From: Dolomedes plantarius
Taxonomy: Eukaryota > Arthropoda > Arachnida > Araneae > Dolomedidae
Reading direction: 5' to 3'
DNA length: 64,000 bases
Assembly (NCBI GenBank): GCA_907164885.2
Contig: OU015490.1
Coordinates: 202,528,135-202,592,134, forward strand
Shown: positions 21,086-32,387 of the stretch, in pieces
How the letters are laid out: every line of letters starts with the position of its first letter
Position numbering within the stretch: position 1 is the first letter of the stretch
Position numbers and translations under genes: made by a program
Notes under the pieces: model-generated
Seen by the model: only the letters and a program-made list of their open reading frames with translations
What the model was told of the DNA's origin: nothing
Databases searched by the model: none

Positions 21086-22770
21086 TTATCTGCAAGTTCC
21101 ACATAATTAGGAAATTTAACATTTGATATATCTAGTTTTGCTACTGGGAAAATTTCAGTTATTCTTGGAACCAATATGCAATCTATATTTGCCGAAAATG
21201 TCTCTCCCTTGTTAGAAATATTAGCATTTACTTTAGCCTTAACTGAATGAATTGAGTTGTTTATTCCTGAAATTGAAGTTTTAATATTCTCTTTTCTTAA
21301 CCCCAAATTTTCTGCACAACGCTTAGTAATGAGATTTATTTCGCTTCCATTGTCCAGCAAGCCTTTAAATTTGCACCTTTGACCGTATTTATTTTTAACA
21401 TAAATAACCACAGTATTTAATAAAACACTTTCATTCTGCGGAAGTGCAGCATTTGCTTTTTCATTTTTTGAAAGCTTGGAACTAAGCAAAACACTCCTCA
21501 TTTCAGCGCCATTTTGTCTATCTGACTCATCACTTTCAATGTTCTGAGGCAATGTGTTTTGATTTCCACGTGTTTCTTTCATTTCATCGAATAAGTGCAA
21601 TAATGTATGGTGTTTCTTTTTACAAATACTACAAGCGTATTTCGATTTGCATTGAGATACAGTATGGAAATTTAAACAGTTATAGCATAACTTTTGATTT
21701 TTAACGAATTCATATCTGCTTGAGATCTTCATATTTTGAAATTGTGAACATTTATGTAAAGGGTGTGGGTTTTTACATAAAACACAAAGCTTTAAATGCT
21801 CCTTGGAATTAATCATGAAAGTTTTGGAACGATTTGAGATATTTGAAACGTTTTTAGGGCTGGACTTAACCGAAAAGTTTCTGTTTAAGCCTTCTAACAT
21901 CAAACTTCGCGTTTCTAAGAAATTTAAAAATTCGTCTAATGATGGAACTTCCTTAGAATTCAGAGATAACTCGTATTGTTTTCTAGTTTCTCTGTCCAAT
22001 TTACTCGTAATAACATTTATCAACATAATATCTGAAAGATTGTTTCTTTTATATTCTAAAACGTTCAAGGCTCGTAAGTTTCGATTTATACAATCTACCA
22101 AATTGCGTAATTCTTTTGGCGACTCATGCGTGATTTTCTCGAAATTCATTAGAGCTTGGATATGTGCTTCGATTAACATTCTGGTGTTCTGATAGCGTTC
22201 ATTTAATGCATTAAACAGAGACTTATAAGTGTCATCTAGAGTTTCTAATTGTTTTGCTTCACCCTTTAGTGCTGCGCGTAAATAATATAGTTTTTGCGTT
22301 TCTGATAAGGCAACATTTTTATCAATTAAATTAGAAAATTGGAGTTTAAACTGACTCCATTCCTCGTATTTTCCTGAAAACTGTGGAAGCGGGATTTCTG
22401 GGAGCTTAACATTTGGCGATGAAGTTGGCAGATCAGCATTATTTATTTTATTATGATCATTTTCAAGTTTATTACTTGCATACAGTTTACTATTGAGGCA
22501 ATTTAGGCTTACCTCTAATTCTTCCAGTCTGGAATCTAAATCTTGAAGTTCTTCTTCAATTTCTGTTAAATCCGTATCCTCAGGTAAATTATAATATTCA
22601 CTGCGTAATTCTTCGGTTTTATCTTGAAGCCTTTTAACGTTCGTCAGTTTCAATTGGAGCTCAATGCTCGCTTTATCACTGCTTTTAAAGTTTTGCACGA
22701 AGTTTTCGATCTGCGTTACTTTTCCTTTCAAACTTGATTTTTGTCTTTTTAAAGCGGTAAATTTCTCCAT
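21052..22770 (-). CDS. gag: BEL/Pao Gag-protease protein
   Basis: 572 residues from an ATG at 22770, 43 bp inside the 5' LTR. The N-terminal 100 residues are charged and predicted coiled coil. Residues about 122-300 form the DUF1759-type Gag domain (PLPQFSGKYEEWSQF, LYYLRAALKGEA). Three zinc-binding clusters follow at about 329-341, 362-374 and 380-392. The aspartic protease region has LLDNGSE at 471-477. The usual triplet here is DSG or DTG, so the DNG is unusual and may lower activity. The last ten residues lie in the overlap with Pol. Joining to Pol needs a -1 shift within about 21053-21090. Confidence 0.93.
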   Translation of the reverse strand: MEKFTALKRQKSSLKGKVTQIENFVQNFKSSDKASIELQLKLTNVKRLQDKTEELRSEYYNLPEDTDLTEIEEELQDLDSRLEELEVSLNCLNSKLYASNKLENDHNKINNADLPTSSPNVKLPEIPLPQFSGKYEEWSQFKLQFSNLIDKNVALSETQKLYYLRAALKGEAKQLETLDDTYKSLFNALNERYQNTRMLIEAHIQALMNFEKITHESPKELRNLVDCINRNLRALNVLEYKRNNLSDIMLINVITSKLDRETRKQYELSLNSKEVPSLDEFLNFLETRSLMLEGLNRNFSVKSSPKNVSNISNRSKTFMINSKEHLKLCVLCKNPHPLHKCSQFQNMKISSRYEFVKNQKLCYNCLNFHTVSQCKSKYACSICKKKHHTLLHLFDEMKETRGNQNTLPQNIESDESDRQNGAEMRSVLLSSKLSKNEKANAALPQNESVLLNTVVIYVKNKYGQRCKFKGLLDNGSEINLITKRCAENLGLRKENIKTSISGINNSIHSVKAKVNANISNKGETFSANIDCILVPRITEIFPVAKLDISNVKFPNYVELADKGFIYPARSIS

Positions 22771-22789
22771 AGTTACGCGAAAAGTTCCA

Positions 22790-22812
22790 CCTCCGGGTCG
22801 CTAGGACCAAAA
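22790..22812 (-). other. BEL/Pao primer-binding site region
   Basis: Directly inside the 5' LTR the minus strand reads TTTTGGTCCTAGCGACCC. The phrase starting TGGTCCTAG has the TGG expected opposite a tRNA CCA end. I cannot say which tRNA primes. Confidence 0.45.
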
Positions 22813-23009
22813 TGTTACGGAGGGAAAGCAGAGGACTGTATATAAATAACAATTTTATTGAAAGCGGTGCCGCAACATGGGCTTGAAAAATGGCCGCTGA
22901 AAGCGACGCGACTTACTCCCTTAGAACAAGTTTCACACTGGAGCGTTTTTTCATACAACCAGAAGGTGGCGCTACAATCGCCGGAAATTGCCGTTATCAG
23001 TACGGAACA
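22813..23009 (-). repeat. BEL/Pao 5' LTR
   Basis: Identical to the 197-bp LTR at 17252-17448. GACGC follows it at 23010-23014. Confidence 0.95.
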
Positions 23010-23313
23010 GACGCCACTGTATTTGAGTTAACCCAAAACTTAAGGTAGGATTTGAAAGGTTATTTACCACCCTAACATGCGAAAATAAGCCCAAAACAGT
23101 TCGTGAGTTTGAGTGATGCTCAAAATTACTCAAAAGTTGCAAAAAGTTACATTAAAAGAGACGAAAATAAACTTACCTCATTTTCTCTGCAAGAGGGGGT
23201 CCAACATTTTTTACGAGGCAACTGACTGGAAGTAGAGGAATGCACTGCCTACCCTATTCTTCCTAAAACTCTTCCTGGTCATTTTAAAATGTATGTGCGA
23301 ACCTTTGCCCCCA

Positions 23314-23320
<7 letters not shown>

Positions 23321-23352
<32 letters not shown>
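23321..23352. repeat. (TA)n microsatellite
   Basis: TA tract continuing the target into which the 15720-23320 element inserted. Confidence 0.95.
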
Positions 23353-23356
<4 letters not shown>

Positions 23357-23374
23357 CATGACGACCTATCAGGA

Positions 23375-23398
23375 CGACAGGATATATATATCCTGTCG
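23375..23398. repeat. Perfect 24-bp palindrome
   Basis: CGACAGG, ten alternating A/T bases, CCTGTCG: a perfect inverted repeat with no loop. It lies about 20 bp outside the right TA tract. Role unknown. Confidence 0.9.
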
Positions 23399-23746
23399 CC
23401 GAGCGTTGAACCATAGTAAATTATTTCTTGTGATTACTCTGTTACATGTTGTAGTGTGACTTTGGAAGTGAAACAGAGGAACATATTTTGCTTGTTGCAT
23501 GCATACAAATGGCGCCATGAAACTTTGCTTCGGATTTCTGAAAAGTTAGTTTTATTTTGTTCGCAGACATCCAGTTAAACTGAACGACCGACCTACGTAT
23601 TTGCAAAGAGAAGTCTCTTCTCTTTAAAAAATCATGAAGCATCTGCAAAATTTAGGCAGCTTCGGTAACTATACCGTTATTCGAAATTCTATACATTTTT
23701 TGTGAAGTATTCCAACCTTTTAATTTCACCAAGATTCCATATGCCT

Positions 23747-24955
<1,209 letters not shown>

Positions 24956-24959
24956 AGGT

Positions 24960-25135
24960 CAGTGAAAATTCTCTAGCCGGCCACTCCACTAAACGGCCAT
25001 ATTTTATTCAGAACTGATTATATACACTCCATAGAACCAATGTTATTTTACCCCCCTTTTCTACGGCCACCCCTCAAAATGGCCTTTTTTTTTCGGAACC
25101 ATAACTGGCTGTCATATACAGTTTCACTGTACACA
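24960..25135 (+). repeat. Remnant matching 15503-15690 (inverted)
   Basis: Contains CGGCCACCCCTCAAAATGGC, TTTTTTTTCGGAACC and TAGCCGGCCACTCC, the same ordered blocks as the minus strand of 15503-15690. Diverged, non-coding. Confidence 0.65.
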
Positions 25136-25139
25136 AAAA

Positions 25140-26652
25140 TGTACAAAATCACGTAGGTCATAAAATAAACTTTTTTTCGCATAATACACGTGTTAATATG
25201 AAAATTTTTAAACATTTCCACCCGGAAATGTGCTGAAAGATTAACTTTAAATAATTAATATATTTGATTGAAAGTAGTGGGGAGTCTATTTATTTAAATT
25301 ACAGAATGAAACTGATGCTCTTTTTTTATTATTATTAAAAATGCATCTTAATCAACTAACATTTTTGTCTTTAATGTCCATTTGGTCAAGGAGAAGGGTG
25401 AATTTCTTTCATCATTAGGTATTCAAATATCGGCACAAGAACTGAAGGTTTCTTTCTCTATCTGGACATCTACTCTGGATGTGCATTTAAGTTAAATGAT
25501 TGTCGCAACAGAAAAATGCTGTCTCTCACAAACTTGGATATCATTTTGAAGTCTAGTGACATATCAATAAACTGATCCTGTACCGGTGAGGTTAGTGTTA
25601 ATAAAGAATTATCGCTAAAAGTATTTTTGAAGCAATTGTACAGCCAAATTACTTCAAAAAAGTACATCTAAAAGAGAACAATGAGCTGAAAAAAAGAACA
25701 CAAAATTCTCGACCTCCCTCATTTTTAATTTTTATTCTTATAAGAATTTGTCTAGCTCATCATTTAGAACTTCCTTATTCTATTTCCCCCCCCCCCCATA
25801 AGAGTAGATAGTGGACAAAAATTAGCCTGTTTATTTCAAACTGTAGATCTCATTACAAATTGTAGAGAGGACATTTATAGCAAATTAAGCTTTTGAAACG
25901 TGACGCAGATATTACACACCTTTGATAGAAAATCGCTGTTTTCAAATTAATCGGAATATTCTTGATCACGAAGATAAGAATGAGATCCAGATTAAATGTA
26001 GCATAAAAAGGAGAGTTCTGCGCCACTGCGGATACGGAAGTGGCCGGGGCATATCATATCACGTGACGTGACGTCACCTGTGCCCTCGCGCCCCTACCGA
26101 GGAAAAGGGTAACTATTGTAGAGAATCGCCTCTTATAGGGAAAAATGAGAACTATTATTGGGATTTTTGTGAGGAATCTAACTGATTTCTCCCAATGAAT
26201 AAAACCCTCTCCTAAATTGAAGTTTACCGGTGAGCTAGCCACGTCACGACATTGCACCTCGGCGAGCAACGCTTTGTATTCTCACGACAAAAGAGCAGGC
26301 GTGCGAAGCTCCAACTAGACGCGCTAGGTGACATTACGAATGAAACGAAAATTCGTCCCGCTCCGCCCCTTGACTCATGATGAAACCGTAGGAGTCCTTG
26401 CAGCTAGGATTTTGGCGGGAAGAATCGGACCAATGGGAGCGGAGGAATATGATGTCACAGATGAAGTGAACCGATTAAAGAAATTTATTTTTGAGCGATC
26501 GTGGCGCCAATTTAAAGTTGCGACGCTGAGAAAAAATTAAGTCAGTTAGCGACTTGATCTCGAAACCGAGACAGCTTACTTCGACCAGAGGGTCGTGAAT
26601 TATTCTTCTCATGCAGAGAAACAGTGGTTTGAACCGTAGGTTTCACCTTCAC
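25140..26652. other. Unassigned region before the LINE
   Basis: A C-run lies at 25786-25797. Around 26055-26085 is a run of overlapping CACGTGACGTGACGTCA elements. The part from 26030 is richer in G and C than its surroundings. A 70-codon open stretch at 26328-26540 has no ATG and no motif. No gene is supported. Confidence 0.5.
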
Positions 26653-26666
26653 TTACCGCACCTAAG
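26653..26666. repeat. Left target-site duplication of the LINE
   Basis: TTACCGCACCTAAG, repeated exactly at 31843-31856. The two copies bracket the LINE. Confidence 0.85.
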
Positions 26667-26776
26667 CCACTTTCTGTTAGCCATTTTCTGTTTACCTTTG
26701 TGGTTATTTTCTCTCATAACCACATGTTTACTGTTAGATATTATGAATTGTGATAGCTTAGTTCTTTCACTTGAAA

Positions 26777-27902
26777 ATGTCAACTATTGACCTAGACGAT
26801 ATTGAGAATCTGGTTCTCGGTGTGGATGATCCCAAAGCTAATGAAATTCTTGATTGCATTGAAAAAGATGTTAAATAATAGAATAGAGGCAGTTATTGAC
26901 AAAATCGGAGGTAATACTAGAATTAGCCAAACTGACAGAGCTTACTATACTACTGAAATCGATAGGAATTTATCACTTGTTAATTTACTGGGGCAATTTA
27001 TTATTGACCTTAAGGGTCAAGTAAAGGCCCTGGAGAAGCAACTAAAAAATTTATACATTGAGAATAATACAAACAGGGTAGTAGGTGACAGGATTGCCAC
27101 TTACACTGAAAAAGCTAAGGAAGGGGGCATTAAATCAAGGTCCAGGTCCAGAGCTAGAGGGCAAGGGTGCAAAGCACTTGATTACTATTGTTCCTAAGGG
27201 TGAGCAGTCATCGGAAGAAACTATAAAAGAGATACAGGGATCAATAAGGCCGGACGATCTTTACATTGGAATCGATACCTGCAAAAAGATAGGAAACGGA
27301 GGTATTTTAATTGGAGTAGATAAGGAGAAAGAGATAAATAAAATTATAGAAGAACTTGAAAGGCTGACAAGTTGAAACAGGGATATAGTGTTAATAGACC
27401 GAAAAAGAAGAAACCCAGAGTCATTATTTACGGTATTGAAGAGGATATTGGAAATGAGGAAATTGAGAGGAAACTTGTACAGCAAAACCAGGAGTTGGAA
27501 AAGTGTGAAACTGAAGCACTTTTCAGATTTAAGGGAAAATTTGGTTTCAACTGGGATTTTAACACTAACGCCGAGTCTTTCAAAAGGATAATTAAAAACA
27601 ATAAGGTCAAGATTAATTGGCAAAAATATAGCATTCGGGAATACATTAGGCCAACAATTTGTTTTAATTGCTTCAGAACGGGACATAGTGCCAGATTTTG
27701 CAAAAACCCTAGAATTTGTAAGAACTGCGGTCAGGCAGAGCACGGAGAGTGTAACAAGGAGGTTTGTTGCCCGAACTGCAGTAATTTTAACGAGAGAACT
27801 AAGTCTAATTTAGATACGAGGCATAGAGCCACCGACAGTAACTGCCATAATTATATTGCGGAGATTGACAGGATTAGGGCTAGGACCGATTATGGCAAGT
27901 GA
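26777..27902 (+). pseudogene. LINE ORF1 (zinc-knuckle nucleic-acid-binding protein)
   Basis: The ATG at 26777 gives MSTIDLDDIENLVLG. The reading then shifts frame near 26870, near 27130-27180 and near 27370. In order, the parts are an acidic N-terminus, a coiled-coil segment (LKGQVKALEKQLKNL), a basic Ser/Arg stretch, a globular region with PKKKKPRVIIYGI, and three CCHC knuckles (CFNCFRTGHSARFC, CKNCGQAEHGEC, CCPNCS...C). This order is typical of ORF1 in I/R1-type LINEs. The last codon overlaps the start of ORF2. Confidence 0.85.
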
Positions 27903-30900
27903 TGCCGCTTTGCCTCGGTTGGGGGTCCCGGTGGTCGCTGTGGTTGGTTTGGGGGCTTGCTTTTCGTGCTTGCATCTCAATCTCAAGAAATCTTATTGTG
28001 CGGCCCAGGAACTCTTGGGTGACATTGATTATGATATTTTGTCCTTGAATGATCCGCATTATAGGAGAGGTTACAAACATGAACTGCTGGGAATTCCAGA
28101 TCGTTATCAAAGTATACATAGTGAAAAAGATTCTAAAGCTGCCCTTGTGATCAGGCGTAGATTAAAATACATTAAACTCATTGATATTGAATATATTGTG
28201 GCTGTTAAAATCGGCCGTGACAACGAGATCATTGTAATATCGATTTATATACCACCGGCGAATGGCACCATTGATAGAATGGGGCCACAATGGGGCCAGC
28301 TGAAGGCCATCACTGAGAAGTATAGAGTTCATAGGATGATAGTTATGGAGGAAGTAAACGCCAACTCGACCCTATGGGGCTGCAGAGACCTTTGAACAGA
28401 AGAGGGGAAGAAATAATGAAATACGTAATCGATTGCGAGGGCATCATTAGAAATGATCCCAATGGTCTCCCCACTTTTGTTGGTCCTACGGGCCAGAGTT
28501 GGCCGGATATCACCATCACTTTTGGTATCATGGAAGATCACATAGCTAACTGGAAAGTTGTAGACAATTATATTAACATGGATCATAATGCCATCTCGTT
28601 TGAGGTTATAACCGCTAAGGCGACTGAGAGGCCAATGAGAGGAAAGAGGTGGGAAATAAAGAATCTGGACTGGCTCGGCTTCAGAGTTAGCATAAGAGAA
28701 AAAATGAAACAGCTAAAGAACGAATTAAATGAGTTGAGCATCGATAACATACTTGTCAGAATAAACGAAGATACTGAGAAACTGTGCCGCAAGTTTAGAA
28801 AAAGGAGGGAGAGGGAAGGGCCTAGGTCTGCTCCTTGGTGGGATAGTAAATTAAAAATCAAACGTAGTGCTGTCAGAGCTCTTAGGAAAAGATCTCAGAA
28901 AGCTAAGGATAATGAGAAAAGACTTTATTGGCGTAAGAAATTTAAAAGGGAAAGAGCGATCTATAGGAAAATGATTCTTGAGAATAAAAGGGAAAAGTTT
29001 AGAAACTTTCTCGATAAACTTACCCTTAAGGATACTTTTGGAAAAATTAAAAATATTATTAAGGAAAATAAACATAATAGGATTGAAATAATTAGAGATG
29101 CTCAGGGGATGATGCTGGACAGAAAAGAGGACATTGATAAGAGGCTGGTTAGGTACCACTTCACCAAGGCCACTGAAATGGAGGACGATCAAATTGATTA
29201 CCTTGCGGTAAATGATTTTCATGCCATTACCACTGATGAAATAGACATGATGATTAATAAAATTAGTAAGGACAAGACACCGGGCTTCGACGGTTTTACT
29301 ATGAGTATTGTCTATGAAATTTATAACAGTGATAAAGAAAATTTTAAAATTATATTTAATAGATGCATTAGAGAGAAATACTTCCCGGATATTTGGAAAA
29401 AAGCAATTATTCAGTTTTTCCTTAAAGAGGGGAAAGATTTAAAAGACACAAGTTCTTACAGACCTATATGCTTGCTACCTGTCCTAGGTAAGATTTTGGA
29501 CAAGATTATTGCTAATAGGCTTATCATTCACCTCGAACTTAATGATCTTCTCTCGACTGAACAATACGGCTTCAGGAGATGGATGGGTAGTCTGCATGCT
29601 TTGGGAAATGTGATAAATAAAATAAAAGAGAATAGAGCGAATGGGGAGCACACCTTCCTCATCTCCTTGGACATCAAAAACGCGTTCAACTCAGTTAGAA
29701 GAGGGATCTTAATTAAGGAATTGAAAAAGTTGGGACTAGAAAACTATCTATACTGCATTATTGTCAGCTTTATCACCAACAGAAAAATTATAACCAAAAG
29801 AGGTGAAGTGGATTACAACGTTGGTGTGCCCCAAGGCTCGTCCCTTGGCCCTATTCTTTGGTTCATTTTTATGAATGAGGTCCTTCGTATCGATGATTGC
29901 AACAGTCGTTACGGTATTCAGGCTTACGCTGATGACATTATTATTTTAATTAAGTCCCTAAAGGTTCAAAAGGTTACGGATTATTCTAAATACATTATGG
30001 ATCATTGTTATGAATGGGGCTGTAAGAACAACTTGGAATTTAGTCTCGATAAATGCATTTACACGATCATCATGAAGTCTGGTAATATTAGCCGGAGACC
30101 CACCATTAAATTGGGCACTCAGAGTATTAGTTATCAAAAGGAAGTTAATTATCTTGGGGTGTACATTGATAATAAACTTGGCTTCGTTAAACACCTAGAG
30201 AAGATTCAGGAAAAGGCCCTGAAATGTTTCTACAAATTAAATAGGATAATGGCTAACACATGGGGTAATAAACCCGATATTTTGAAAAACATTTACTTGA
30301 CGGTTATTGAAAAAATGCTCCTATATGCCGCTGAAATCTGGTATTATGACGGGTATAAGATTAATAAGAAGCTTAAACAAATGCAAAGGCCTTACCTTTT
30401 GGGTATAGCCAAGTGTTATAGGACGGTTGCCACTGATGCCTTAAATGTCTTGACGGGCTGCACTCCTTTACATATTAGGGCTGGTACGGCCAAACTGCAG
30501 TTCAGACTATTCGACATAGGGGAGGAGATTGAGGTTAATGGTATTACTTATAATAGGGATAATTGTGAAATTAAAACCAGAGGAATCACCAGGATAGAAG
30601 ATCTTTATAGAATAAACTGGATTCACGATCTTACCCCTAAAACTGACACTAAAATATTTACGGATGGGTTTAAAATGGAGGATAGGGCTGGCGCAGATGT
30701 GGTACTGTTTACAGATAAAGGTGACCAAGTATATCAAAGAAAGACTTGAAAGGGCTAGCTCTTATATGGCGGAGATACGTGCCCTGCAAATGGCCATTGA
30801 TATGATGAGGGACTGTAAGCTTAAAGAATTCGATATCTATACCGACTCAAGAAGTGCCCTGGAGGCTCTGAACAATGTTGAATATAAAGTGGAGCAGATA

Positions 30901-31445
30901 AAAAGGGAAATCAAGAACAATCATATGCAAGTTAACCTACATTGGGTGAAAGCTCATGTGGGTATTTTTGGTAACGAGGAGGCCGATAGAGCGGCAAGGG
31001 AGGCTACTAATCCTAGCGAAGTGGGCAGCACCTTTAGGTGGTCTAGCAGGAGGATTAAGAACATTTTAGAAAAGGAGGAAATTAAGAAATGGCAGAGGGA
31101 CTGGGAAGATAGCGATAAAGGAAGAAGGGTTTTCAAAATTTTTAAAACTGTGAGTACCTCTAGATTATGCGCGGAATTTTGGATTAATCAGGCTATGACG
31201 GGCCATGGGTCCTTTGGGAGGCCTATCAGAGGCGCTTTCATAATAAGACTGATATCTGCTCCTGTGGCGCGGTTCAAACAGTTGAGCATTGCTTGTTTGC
31301 CTGTCCTCGCTTTGAAAACTTGCGTCATAGCCTGCCCAGGGACATTGCTGAGTGGCCTAAATACAAATTCTTCCACGATTTTTATTACAAAATGTTTGTT
31401 CGTAAGGTGGTGAGAGTCCTCTTTGATGCAGTTCTTGCGCTTTAG
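27892..31445 (+). pseudogene. LINE ORF2 (endonuclease, reverse transcriptase, RNase H)
   Basis: The ATG at 27892 overlaps the ORF1 stop. The endonuclease shows DPHYRRG, EEVNANSTLWG and MDHNAISFE where active enzymes have EP..., DFNA and SDH, so several catalytic positions are altered. A frameshift at about 28393 separates it from the reverse transcriptase (28374-30749), which has DKTPGFDG, IKNAFNSVRRG, VPQGSSLGP and the catalytic AYADDI near 29925. A further shift near 30740 leads to RNase H (YTDSRSALEAL, HWVKAHVGIFGNEEAD). A last shift near 31200 leads to the terminal CSCG...HC motif. The enzyme order is intact but the gene is dead. Confidence 0.9.
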
Positions 31446-31842
31446 GGGTGGCTTTTTGCTTGGCTCTTGTTTTTCGCTGGTTCTTGCCGGTTTTGTTGCT
31501 TTGTTTGCGCTTGTTTGGCTTTGGGCTTAATTTAAAAAAAAATTCTTTAGTGTTTGTTTCTCTTTTTCGATTGGCTTTTTGCTTATTTTGTATATTTCTG
31601 TTCTTTCGTGTTCTTGCTTGCCTTCCTAGCTGGCATTGGGTTGCGGCTGGTTTTGTGGTGTTCTTTGGGGTCGGCTTGGCGACGTTGCAGTTGGTTGTAC
31701 CATGCTAACTTGCTTTTGTGTTATTTGGTTTTGGTGGGTGACCTGGCGTGCCTGTTGATGGTAGGGCGGGTCGGTGGTCCCTGAGTAAGTTGTCCTGCGG
31801 TTGGCCTTATAACCTTCTGGTTGGGGGGCGTGTAGCTTATCG
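31446..31842 (+). other. LINE 3' untranslated region
   Basis: G/T-rich sequence with many GCTTTGG- and TTGCTTG-like phrases between the ORF2 stop and the right target duplication. No poly(A). Confidence 0.6.
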
Positions 31843-31856
31843 TTACCGCACCTAAG
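31843..31856. repeat. Right target-site duplication of the LINE
   Basis: Second copy of TTACCGCACCTAAG. Confidence 0.85.
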
Positions 31857-31883
31857 GCTAGGTCGGTTTATATTGAGAAAACC

Positions 31884-32077
31884 TGATCTCATAGATCCTG
31901 GAGGGATCTACTTTGACATTCAACACGCTGTCTATAACTTCTACAAAGTGATTTCTTAGATCCTGAAGTGATCTACCTTGAACATTCGACACCCTGACGA
32001 TAACTTCTATAAAGTGATATTTTAAATCCTGGAGCGATCTACCTCGAACATTCGACACCCTGTCAATATACTTCTAG
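31884..32077 (-). repeat. 66-bp tandem repeat, three units
   Basis: Units start at 31884, 31950 and 32016. Each contains GATCCTG..G.GATCTAC, an AACATTCGACACCCTG-like block and ATAACTTCTA. Because 66 is divisible by three, one minus frame stays open through all units and would encode a repeated 22-residue peptide (core NVQGRSLQDLRNHF). There is no evidence that it is translated. It lies just outside the LINE duplication. Confidence 0.85.
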
Positions 32078-32387
32078 AAGTACTTTCAGTGCAGCCGAGT
32101 AGGCTTCGGATAAATCCGAGTGAATCCTGTTTCCGTGGACTCTTGTTTCGTCTGACTTAATGCCTTGCCAACCTCTCATTAGAGGAAATTGTATTGAATT
32201 CTTTCTAAAGTGTTCTCATCTTTAATCCGGACTTATTAAATATATAATTAAAGCTTCACTAGACCTTTATCGTCATCTTACTTCTTACGCTACCACGCGA
32301 CGACACCTTACACTTTCAAAAAGTATTCCGCAAAAGGTGACAGGGTGTATTTTCAAGACTTTAAACTATTTTTGGCAGATTTTGAAC
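32078..32387. other. Short unassigned spacer
   Basis: No gene seen. A small hairpin (TTCGGATAAATCCGA) lies near 32108. Confidence 0.5.

Larger units (their letters stand above)
17252..23009 (-). mobile_element. Complete BEL/Pao LTR retrotransposon
   Basis: Two 197-bp LTRs (17252-17448 and 22813-23009) that I read as identical base for base bound an internal region with Gag-protease and Pol. The 5-bp GACGC stands directly outside both LTRs (17247-17251 and 23010-23014). The element lies on the minus strand: 5' LTR at 22813-23009, then Gag, then Pol, then a purine-rich tract (GGCCGGCGGAA at 17449-17459), then the 3' LTR. Identical LTRs mean a recent insertion. The only visible lesion is a frame change between Gag-protease and Pol. 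Confidence 0.96.
15720..23320. mobile_element. TA-flanked DNA transposon (pogo/mariner-like) holding a BEL element
   Basis: The left end GGGTAGG + G-run + CAAAGGTTTGCA and the inverted right end GGGTAGGTGGGGGCAAAGG form terminal inverted repeats with TA on both outsides. Without the BEL insertion it is about 1.84 kb. The terminal core GGGGCAAAGGTTTGCA recurs inside in both orientations at 15911-15972 and 17140-17220. The minus strand near 23180-23290 starts MTRKSFRKNRVG, like the first residues of some pogo-type transposases. No intact transposase is visible, so this copy is non-autonomous. Superfamily assignment is inference from the TA duplication and motif style. Confidence 0.7.
26667..31842 (+). 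mobile_element. Full-length LINE, I/R1-type with RNase H, decayed
   Basis: Bounded by the 14-bp duplication TTACCGCACCTAAG on both sides. Length 5,176 bp. A short leader of about 110 bp precedes ORF1. ORF2 carries endonuclease, reverse transcriptase, RNase H and a cysteine-rich tail. The 3' untranslated part (31446-31842) is G/T-rich and ends without poly(A), as in several I-group LINEs. Single-base frameshifts occur in both ORFs, so it is inactive although its ends are intact. Confidence 0.9.

Noticed and set aside
25470..25667. 65-codon minus frame (FFEVIWLYNCFKNTFSDN...)
   Set aside because: Looks protein-like but has no recognised motif, splice context or neighbours; not enough to call a gene.
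26328..26540. 70-codon open frame ahead of the LINE
   Set aside because: No ATG at its head, no motif, and it lies outside the LINE boundaries.
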